Origin: Symbiodinium natans
Taxonomy: Eukaryota; Sar; Dinophyceae; Suessiales; Symbiodiniaceae
Length of the DNA stretch: 55,000 nucleotides
Assembly (NCBI GenBank): GCA_905221605.1
Contig: CAJNDS010002336.1
Coordinates: 1-55,000 of the forward strand
Direction of reading: 5' to 3'
Shown: piece by piece, positions 21,200 to 32,100 of the stretch
How the letters are laid out: each line of letters begins with the position of its first letter
How positions within the stretch are numbered: position 1 is the stretch's first letter
Program-made: the position numbers and the translations under genes
Notes under the pieces: generated by a model
What the model saw: the letters and a program-made list of their open reading frames with translations, nothing else
What the model was told of the DNA's origin: nothing
The model's database searches: none

Positions 21200-21480
21200 C
21201 CTTCAACCTTTCACAGGTGAAGATCAGGTGAAGATTTTTCTAACCCCAAATAAGGATTGATTTGGAAGTAAAACAAAACAAGGATGCTGCACAACACCTA
21301 AACACATCAAAAGCAAATCTGCAGGTACGTGGCCGCCCTATATCCTGACCGGTGGAGCAGAGAGTCGTTAGCACAGGCTGCTTCCGATTCCAAGGCCCCT
21401 CTGCCTCCTGCACCGAAACGTGCCTTGCATAAGAGTCAGAGCGCTAAACCTTCGTAACAGGTGAACCCCCACACACAAAT
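21200..21480 (+). repeat. Dispersed repeat with (AC)n tail, copy B
   Basis: Diverged direct copy of 19715-19990 (TTTCACAGGTGAAGAT, GAAGTAAAACAAAACAAGGA, TGCACAACACCTAAAC, CTGCAGGTACGTGG), again ending in CA repeats (21463-21535). Confidence 0.55.
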
Positions 21481-21539
21481 TCACACGCACACACACACAG
21501 ACAACTCAAAGCAATTATGTGTATATACACACACCCACC

Positions 21540-22815
21540 CAGACCCGGCGCCTGCCTCCTTCTTCTTCTGGTTCTTCTGGATGAAAGATTTTACGGCAGA
21601 TGCGAGTGCCTTGATTGCGGAGATTGCCTCCAACTTAGCGGCGGCTTGACTGAGACCATCGCCAGCAGCACCAAAGGTGTTGTCATCTGCAGGTGCGAAC
21701 CCCAGGACACGTCTCATTCTCTCCACAGCATCCCCGATGCCCTTGACCATTTGCACAAGCTGCAGGACTTTGAGGAGGGCGTCCAACAGTTTGCCCAGCT
21801 TTTTCCTGATCTGCTGAGCAATCTTTTTGGCCACTGATCCAGCCAAATTCTGCAGCATACCCGCCACCAGTGCCACCGCGCCAGCGACAGAGGAAATGAT
21901 ACTGAGGATGTGCTTTTCCCGCTCTCGCGTCTGCCGGTCAATGCTTGTGTCATGCTCAATTTGATCAAGGCGCCATTGCACGGCTGCCCCGACTGCACTT
22001 GCTACAAGCGCAACACAAGCACATATGAAGAAGAAGACAGCCGTTGCAGCCAGGGAAGCTCCCCAGGTGACAATGGCCAGGACGAGGGTTACTATAATGC
22101 AGATCCATGCAAAGACCTTCATCCGAAAGGCATAGCGTCGGTTGTACTGCTGATTCTGTTCGTCCGTCCGCTGCTGCGAAGACAGGAAGTTTGCACGCTC
22201 CTGCTGCGTGAGAGCAAACCACTGGTCTTGCGACAGGCTGTTCCTGATGCCTTGCATTATGACAGGATTCCACCAACGACTCCACCATGTGGATTTTGAG
22301 TATTCCAGGAGGGCCTCTAGGCGCCTGAGCTGTTGTTGAGGCACGCCTCTCAGACAGCCGTGCTGGACTCCAGAAAGCAAGTTTGCGAAGGCGAATGCCC
22401 CCCGCAGCTTCTCCTTGCTGCAAGATACCTGCATCAACTGGAGAGTGGAACGAACATCGGCAAACTCCACGAACAGGAAAAACATGGAAAAACAGGAACC
22501 TAGAACCAGGAGAATGCTTAAACTCGGCCTGGGCACCGTTTGTTGCCAACCTTGAAAGCGCTTCAAGTCTTCACGGGCTCTTCCAAGGCGGAAGAGATTC
22601 CAATGCCAAGACTTGTGGAGTTCAACATTTTCAAAAGCCTCTGTCATGGCCTCTGACAGATGACCGCTCGCCTTCAAGGCCTTCATGAACTCCAACGCGC
22701 ACCGCTTAGCAACCATCATGGCGTCCTTGGCTTCATCAGCCTCTTTTTCGGTCCACATCACACAGTCACTGAACCCTGCTTCTTGAACTCGGCGATTCCA
22801 CGCACTCATGCTTTC
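21540..22815 (-). CDS. SecA-like gene exon 13 (membrane region)
   Basis: It starts after AGCCTAG|GAAAGC and is open for about 425 codons. Membrane-like stretches are ILLVLGSCFSMFFLFVEF (about residue 105), VFAWICIIVTLVLAIVTW plus AATAVFFFICACVALVASAV (about 235-280), and ILSIISSVAGAVALVAGML (about 308). The last is followed by an amphipathic basic helix (KKIAQQIRKKLGKLLDALL). The open frame runs on into a CA microsatellite to 21481, which is probably not coding. The coding end may be a donor near 21540. Fusion of a membrane region to a SecA motor is unusual. Confidence 0.8.
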
Positions 22816-23089
22816 CTAGGCTGGTCAGAAGCTCTGGGAAAAGCTCTGTTTAAAAAATGCGGAAAGACATGAAAGAGCTAGACTGCTGAAAAAAAAACGA
22901 GTGTCTTCCATTTGGAGCACTGCATCCTTGAGCTCCTGGTCGAGACGCGTACTTTCCGCATTGTGTACTTCAAGCAGCATTTCTTCCCAAGCTCGTTGCC
23001 AAAGATAATTCTGCTCCAGGCTGGCCGACTCGTCTTCAACCATGACCTTGCTGGTTATGACATGTTGTTTACAGCAGAATAGCGGAGCA

Positions 23090-23148
<59 letters not shown>

Positions 23149-26100
23149 AACAAGTGACGACGGCAAGCATAACTCTTACTCAGACTTACAACCTTAAAAC
23201 AAACAGTAAATGATACCAGGTATACTAATTTGAAGCATCACCTTGTTCTTCTGCACCTGCTCAATCTCTTTTTTGAGCGAGTGCTCGCTGGAGGACACAG
23301 CCACGGATTTGCGAGCATGGTTGTGGGAGACTGCCTGGGCTACTGTTCAGAAACTGAAGCTGAGCTACTGTTTATGTCATGTCCGAACATCCATCGTATG
23401 GCGACTTTAACTTCCTAAGAGGAACCCAGCTGCTGCCTTTGACTGCTCTTCTTGCTCCTCCGGAGTCACCTGCGCGCATCTCATCATGCGCGTGGCGCAT
23501 TCCCTCAGCTCGCTTGCCGCGAGTTGCGCATGACCCTCCAAAAAGTCCACGGAGTCTGCGTTGAGTGCCCGCGCCTGGCTCTGCCGAACCATACCAGCCA
23601 GAAGCGCAGTGATCTTGCTGCCGGACTGTGACTGAGCCTCGTCCTGCGAAGCAGCAACGTGAGCCTGAGCCACTTCAGCCAGCTGAGTCTGCAATTTCTC
23701 CACTTTGGCGAAGGACCTCTTGAAGCTCTTGCTGTTCAGGTTGAGACCTTGCACATAGGAGAGCCCCGAGCGACAACCGGCCTTCTGCCTGTGACTGCCA
23801 AAAGAATCAGTACAATTGCTCTGTTGCCTCTTTCTTTCCATACTGCTGATGCTATTTCAATGCGTTGGTGTCTGAAACCTACTCTTGCTGCACTGTCTCC
23901 TTGTGGAACTTGCTGTCAGTCCTGGCTAGCTTTCCAGCCCCTCTGTGACCTTGGCCTGCTCACGCGAAGTTTAAGAAATTACAAGCCACTAGAAACAAAC
24001 CATGAAACTGTTTTTTGCCTACTACTACCTGTTGCGATCATGTCCCCCAAGTGTTGTTAAGCCTTTTTGCCCCTCAGCCCTGACACCCTAAGCCAGGTCC
24101 AGGGAACTTTGGGGTGATGTAGAAGAAAAATCACGTGGGGCTGTGTTGATCTTGCCGGTGACTGCTGCTGTCCTGTGGGACAAGCTCCAACGCAACTTAG
24201 GTGTTAGGGTTTCTGAAGCAATTACGAAGATCACGGTGGTCGTAGTCATGGTAGCAACAGAAACAAGAAGGATAACACCACTGACGGTAGTTGCGTTACC
24301 AAGCGTCCGTCAAAACTCAAGTCAGAGCCATTTGGAGCTTTACGATATTAGGGGTACCTTATTGGAGTCCTTCGACTATTTGGGGGTCTATATTAGGGGT
24401 CCCTTAGTTTCGTAAACCTCTTAACTAGGCAAGATTGATCTGCGCCTGTCCTGGAGTTCACCCTACGGGTGGTCGCCGTCTCCACCTTCCTTGCTGCTTC
24501 TCAGAAGCCCCAACAGAGTTTAGCGGCTTAGCGCTTAATTTCAGTTGAACATCAACTTATATAGGCTTCCATGTTTCCTGGATTTGAAATGGTACGATTC
24601 ACAGAACTGCTCTTTCTACTATGGCGATCATTGGGGCGATCCGTGTCGAGGCATCGGGCTGCAGGAGTTTGGGGATCATTCTCAGGTAGCCACCACGTCT
24701 GAAAAATCTCTTCTGGGCATGGCCGGAGCTTCTTTGCGGCGCTGCCGCTTCCCGGGCCTCCGGATCCCCAGCTTCCTCCGCAGGCATCTGCGTGCGCTGT
24801 GGAATCCGTCCTTCTGTGCACCATGTTGTCCATGTGCCTCGGCAGCTTCTCGCGGGTATCATCATGACAGCAACAATAAAAACCATAACAATGATCGTAG
24901 TAATTTTCTGATTGGGGCATACTGAAAAACATACATGTTGGTAGCCTTAGGACCTGTAACCATGGGACTAGTAACAGGACAGTGGCCAAGCAACAACAGC
25001 AAACTACAGAAACAACACTGAGATAAACCATGGCTTCCTTTCAGGGCCTCATGCAAGCTTTTGCCGAATGCAACAGCAGGCACCGGATCCATTTGTCACA
25101 CTGCGGTTCCAGGTCAGGAATGAAGTCGTCCACGCTGGGCTCCCCTTCATGAGAAAGCAAAGCCGTGGACAAGAGTGCATGGGCATAGTCGTCATCCAGC
25201 AGGAAAGCACGCCGTTCGAACAGCACTTTGTCTTTGTCAGACAGCCTGTCCACCGATACCATGTGCAATGAATGAAGGTTGCAGTGCCGAAGCTTCTCAA
25301 GAGCATCAACTCGATGCTTGAGAGCCCGCTCTCTGCAGCTGATCTGCTGAAGGGAGAAGCTCTGAGGTTCAGGTATCTTCTCTTCGTCGTTGGCCCTTGC
25401 GAGAAGCGAGTAGCTGCTTAGCTCTTTTTGGACATTCTTCTTGGCCCGATCGAGAAACTGACAGACTTCGCCTGCTGGACGCTGGATTTTCGATGCAAGC
25501 GCAGCTCCTAGAAGGGCTGCCTGACCAGTCCACTCGCCAAGGGCACCTGCAGGGGTCGCGAGCCAGGATCAAAAGCAGTCACAGTAGTGATCACATTTGT
25601 GAATGTGAATGATGACAGTCAGATTCATAATGATACGAAATCATAAAAGCAAGATCAGCAGTAATTTGTACCAACAGCAATAGTAGGCATGTGGCTTGGC
25701 ACAGCAAGCATGTGGACGTTTCTCCTGAGACAAGAATCCTACACCTGCTTTTTCCAGGGAGAGACTCCTGCGTTCCTTCCTGTTGCTATTTTTGCAGCTG
25801 TTACTGCGATGATGGTCATGACGATGGTGACGACGAGTAATGTTGCTCTCGTTGTCACTCCACTTGAGCACCACTTGAGAAGCTCGGTGTCGGTAGAAGC
25901 TCTGGAGGCACGTGTGCAGCAAGTCATTATACAGGGCCGATGTGGGCGCCGCCTTTGTTTTAGGAGGTGTTTTGTAAGCATTTCAGAGGCATTCAGAGCT
26001 CGGGAGGCTCCCATGCGACGTTTTGTTGCCAAGTTAGGTGCGCCTCGGTCGTTTCTAGCCGAGGCTTCAACTTGGATGCGACTTTTTGGGGATTTGGGTT

Positions 26101-29022
26101 CCGCCACAGCTCTGGAAGCTTCCGTGTGACGTTTTGGTTTTGGAGTCTTGGAACCATCTTGAAAGCAAATAATTAATTACATCCCGCAAATACTGTTGTG
26201 CCCGAATTCCGCACTTGACACACAAAACACAGGCATGCGAGATTGTCCACTCCATATTCCCCACATCACCGTGTGGGGTTCTTGCGTGCGCGCTGGGGTT
26301 TGGGGGCCTCAGGTGTGCCCTCCTGTCACCCAGGCTCTCCAAAGTTACATCATGCTTCCAAAACTGGCCACGATTTGTTCGCGGGAGCCGCCCAGGCAAA
26401 CCACAAGGTTTGGCCTCAATTTGTATGCAGAGGCCCATATGATGCCTCTAAAACGCATGCCCCTATAGGTCCATGCGCGGAAGGGGCGCGCGACTCCGAG
26501 AAGATTGAACCCTACGCACCGATGTGGGGAATAACAGCAACAGGAATGGTTGAATCGAACAATCGTTGCAATAGTATTAATTATTAGTAATAACAGTAGC
26601 AAGTAATCATACTCGATTACAATAATTATAACAAATAACAATCATAGTAACACATCAAAGCGACAAACTGCAAGAATAGCCTCCAGGACTGGCTGCACTG
26701 TCGAAGTTCTCACATCTCTGGAGTGGCTTTTCCCCAATCTGAGATGCTGCGTCCAGCATGTGCCTAAGCTCCGCAACACTGGAGTTCGTCACGCCAAGAG
26801 AACCTAGAAATACCCATAGAGGTCAACAGAAACCAGAAGTGGCTCAGAAGCCCAAAACAATGAACAAGCATTCGTCCTGACAAGACTGGGTACAGGGCCG
26901 GTTCCCAAGCCTCCGCCAGGAGAAGCCCCTTGGCCAGGTGTAGATGTTGGCCCGCATCGAACCGGAAATTCCAGCAAGCTTGCTGGAGCCTTGTCCGGAG
27001 TAGCAAGGCTCCCTCAACCATTAACCATAATAGAACTCGTACGATATGAAAAGCAATCATGCGAAACAAAGTATGATAAGGGCCTTGTGGAGAGAGGCGT
27101 GCCAACGTCCAGTGCCAGGGACTCCGGGGCATAAATCTGCTTTTCCTCTACTGCTACAAGTTCTTTGTTCTTATTAGGACCTTGGCTGTCAAAGAACTGT
27201 TTCTCCCAAAAACATCTCGGATGTTGGGTTCTCGCTTAGGTTCAAAACGCGAGAGAGCGATACCGGGGAATGGCGGCGCGGCGTGAAAGCGAAACGGGGA
27301 TGAGAACGAAGCGGGGATGAGAACGAAACGGGTGATCAGAGCATGTCAGAGCCGCGGGGTGAAAACGAAACGGGTGAAAACGAAACGGGGATGGCACGGG
27401 GATCACGACGGCGGGGCGAAAACCTAACGGGGTTGAAACGAAACGGGGATGAAGATGAAACGGGCACGGCGCGGGGATCACAACGAGACAGAGCGAAAAC
27501 GAAACGGGGTGGCGCCAGCGGGGATGAAAACGAAACGGGGATGAGAGCGAAGCGGGGATGAAAACGTTTTGAAAACGCAACCGGGAGGGATTTTCGTTGA
27601 ATGTATTACGGACTGCGGCACGTACTGCGGCGCGTACTGCGGCGCGGGAAGCTGAGGGATTTTCGGAATTGTGGTACAAATGTAGTACTGGGAGGACAGA
27701 GCCGGAGGGGCGCGAGAGCGGACTGCGGCGTATACGACGGCGCGTACGGCGGCGATGGAAGCTGAGGGATTCTCGTTGAACGGCGGCACGTACGACGTCG
27801 CGTGCGGCGGCAAGGGAAGCTCAGGGGTTTTCGTTGAATTATAGTACAAATGAAGTACTGGGAGGACAGAGCCGGAGGGGCGCGAGAGCCGCGTACGACG
27901 GCGCGGGAAGCTGAGGGGTTTTCGTTGAATTGTAGTACAAATGTAGTACTGGGAGGACAGAGCCGGAGAGCGGACTGCGGAACGTACGTCGGCGCGTGCC
28001 GTGGCGCGGGAAGCTGAGGGATTTTCGTTGAATGTATAGTAAAAAAGTAGTACTGGGAGGACAGAGCCGGAGGGGCGCGAGAGCGCACCGCGGCGCGCAC
28101 GACGGCGTGTACCGCGGGAAGCTGAGGGATTTTCGTCGTTGAATTGTAGTACAAATGTAGTACTGGGAGGACAGAGTCGGGGGGCGAGAGCGGACTGCGG
28201 CGCGTCCTGCGGCGCGTGCGGCGGCGCGTACGGCGGCGCGTGCCTTATTACCTTCTTATACTCTTCTATACAATGTGCATACGGAATGCATGTTGAAGTG
28301 GGGGTTTCACTCCGGCGCTGTTGTGATTCGGATTGTTTTTGGGTTCCTGGCTTGACCTTGTAAAGATGCTTCTTCAGGATCCCAAACGTTCCTTGAGAAA
28401 CTGCAGAAATCCAGGATAGCGGGTCTGGTGCGAAGAATCACGCCATGCTGCCCATGCATCTCCAATAACGGCTTTCAGGGACGGCAGTATCTGGGCCCTC
28501 AGCTGGTGCTTGTTCTTCGCATTGTGGGGCACAAGTTGCTGGACCATGGCTTCTGCCCACAGGGGTGCATACCTGGCAAAAGGCTGCATCAACTTCAAGT
28601 CTTCGTGCAGGGAGATGCTCGCCTCGAGCTTAAGCTGCTCCAGAAAGTGCTCCTCCTCCTCGACCTTCTTGTTCCCGGCCGTCCAGGCTGCAAGTGCAAG
28701 GTCTCCGATGGCAGAGGCAGTGGTGTCCAGGAGGATCTCCTGAGCAAGGCCGGCATTGCCATTGCGGCCTGCGCGTCCTCGAGCTTGCTCCGCCTGGCGC
28801 CGGCCAAGTATGCTGCCGGTGATCACATAGAGCACTCCGTCCCTTTCTCCTCAACTTTTTTAAGATTTGGAAGCGAGCTTGGAGGCGCTGGCGGACATGA
28901 GTGGGCGGAAATGGAACGAGGGCGGGGAGAGATGGAAGGTGCTAGGGAAGGAGCACAGAATGAGGAAAGGGAGAGGAGGAGGATCGGAAGCAAGATAGCC
29001 AGGCAAGAAAACGGAGAGAACA

Positions 29023-29066
<44 letters not shown>

Positions 29067-29088
29067 CGAGAGAGCGAGAGCGAGAGAC

Positions 29089-29146
<58 letters not shown>

Positions 29147-32100
29147 CGAGAGCGAGAGCGAGAGCGAGCACGCTGGGAGGCGGGAGGGGGGGAGAGGGGG
29201 AGAGGGGAGAGGCGGGGAGAGGGGGGGCGAGAGGGGGAGGAGAGGAAGGGGAAGGAGGGGACGAGAGCCAGAAATGGTGGGAGTGAGTGAGAAAAAAGAG
29301 CTCCTGTCTTCTCCAGCTTGAAGTCTGTGCCTCGCCCGCCTTTGTTGGATGCCACTACCACAGTGCCTGTCCGCAGAACCAGGTCGCCCGAGCCGTCAGT
29401 GACAACATGGGGCCCACTGGTCAGCACATCATTGTCCGCCTCGCTACAGTACTTCACGATGTACTGGATGCCTGACTGAGTTCGCTGAGCCTTCTTCAGC
29501 GTGTCGTACACTTCATCAGCCTCCTGCATGCTCTCCACAATGATGAGAACCGAGCCGGGGCAGCCAACCGGCTGGCCTTACTACCGCGAGGAGTCGGAAG
29601 CAAGGCAAAAGGAAGCATCTGCTGCAAACAAGTGTTCCTGGCCAAGGGGCCAAAACGTGCCATCAGCGCGCCGTTGAAGAAGTCCCCTGTCTGCTGCGCG
29701 ATTTTGTCGAGCCATTTCTTCTTGGCATTGGGCTGCTTGCCATACACGATGGGAGACAAATCGTAGAATCTGCTCGGCATGTGCCTCGGGATTTCGATGG
29801 CGTCGGCCTGATACACGTCGCGTAGGAAACGGCGGGCGCTCGAGGGGCCCAGAGTTCCAGAGAAGCCACCGAACCAGCCATAGGCCTGCACGAAAGCCAC
29901 GAGTGAGCTGAAGAACGACAGGGGCTGAATGCCCTTCATGGGGATGCCATGCTGCATCTCCACAAATGGGGCCTCGTACGTCCATCGTGTCATGGGCTGC
30001 TCTATGCCAGTGGCAAGGTCAACGATGAGTATCGTCAAGTCTTGCCGAGAGGGGTCACCAGCTCCAGACTTCTTAGCGGCCTTGAGGAGGAAATGGCGAC
30101 CGGCTTTTCTGGTTCGGGTGTTCAATGCACCCTGAGATAGCTTCATCACAAGATCATCTACCGGCAAGGAGTGTGGATGATTGCAATCGAACTCAGATTC
30201 CCTGCTGTCCCTGTCAGGTTTGAGCACCTCTTGGGCAAAGTCGTCGCGGCTTGCCTGTGCTGTGGCCCGGTCAGTGACTTTGTTGTCAGAGAAATCCGCG
30301 TGCTTCATCATCAGCTTGTGAGACCGAAATATCAGTTTCTCCATAGCGAGGTAATCTGTCACGTTACCAGACATGAAGAGCACACTAGTCGCGCAATCGA
30401 TGAGAGCATGGTCGCATTCGTCGAGCAGTAGGAAACAAGCAGTGCGATTCCAAATGTTGAACTCGCACAGCTGTTCTCCTGCTTCCGTGACATCCACACG
30501 CTGTCTCTGAAAGTCCGTGATGGTGCCATATACTACCTGAAGTGATGCATAAAACAGCATCACCATCGAAAGAATGACAAAGAAAAGCTAAGATTTGAGG
30601 GGCCAATGAAAGCTTGCAGGTGCAGGGCGGGACGATGACCCTGATAACAATGAAGATGGTGACAGACGGTGATAATGATGGTGAGAACGACAATGTGGGA
30701 ACCCAGACCCCCAGAGAGCGACACGATAAACGATTCACAGCTCTATCCGGATAGACCGACCCTACGGCTCAAGCAAAAGTCAACGCCGCCTAGTTTGCGC
30801 GAGCTTCCGTGATGATCCCTATCAGTCAAGTCTCCATGCAATATCATGCAATGCTCCTTGCTCCAGAGCCATGCCATATACTCCCTCTAGATGTTATGCT
30901 CACGCAACCTTTACATCAAGTTTCCACTTTATGCCTGGCTTCCTTTCTTTTCCCTTGGTTCTCGATTTCAAGTAGTTCCATTGCAGACCGCTATAGAACG
31001 CGACCGTCAGTTCACAAATCTTGCTGTCGTTACGGAAAGTAACCTACTGAGACTGTTATCAATACGATGCCGAAAAGGTCTGGGCGCTCCAGTTCCTTGA
31101 AGTCCCCATCCAATATTCTGCGGATCGTCTGCTGTTCTCGGGATTGCATCGAGGTACTCCTGGAAAAACTCCTGCGACACAGATTCGAAAAGTAAAATTA
31201 GTCGCTGACACAAGAGTAAGCAATAGCAGCAGCAGTGACTTAAGAGTAACCATGCAAACAAAAATGCTAATGCTGGGCATGTATAGTAGATATAATCATC
31301 ATCATCATCATCATCATCATACCCTCAATAATCAGCACAATGATCCGCAGCGGCGGCACAAAAACCACGTGCAACTGCCCTATCGCTATGCAAGCAGACG
31401 CCTTCGTCTGATTGACAGCCTCCTTTGCCAGATCTGAGTTGGATGTTGTTACGTGCACGGCAGCGTCCGGTCGACGCTTGGCGAGCGCTGCCGCGATCGC
31501 TGCGCATGCGATCGTCTTGCCTTCGCCAGTCTTCATCTGAAGCAGCCGTCTCTGACCCGTTAAGGAGGCATGCAAGGTCAAGAGCACTGTTGCAAGTTGT
31601 ACTGGCCGAAGACTCTTCTTCAAGTGCTTGGCCGCGGCCCTGGCGACCAGCACTGTCTCTAGCACGGCCTGCCTGCAGGTTGGGGGGGGGGGAGGGGGGG
31701 GGGAAGCTCAAAACACGTTGGAGACCACAAAACCCGAACAACTGGACACCGATTATCCCGAAAGCAAAATCAGTGTGATGTTTGTAAGGGATGCATATCA
31801 GGCGGCGTTGCAAGCGCGGTGATCGTGGTGCGGTGTAGTAGGCTATAGAAGTAGGTGCGGCGTAGGTACTGTGGTCTTGGCGCTGTGTAGACGTCGGAGA
31901 GCGATACGCAAAAACGCACAGCGAGAGCGCTACGACACGCGATCCCCGTGGAGTGTTCGCAAGCCACGTTGAAAATGCGCAAAAACTGGAGCCCTAAACC
32001 ATAAACCAAAGAGAAAACAACCTACGGCTTGTGGGCATGTCTTGTTGTTCGGGCAGCTCTGCTTCTTTCGGCGTTCTTTTCTTTTCCTTGGCAAGTCCAT

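Noticed and set aside
29560-29600. Frameshift that would make the SecA-like gene a pseudogene
   Set aside because: A 95-bp GC-AG intron restores the frame and the expected spacing of motifs.
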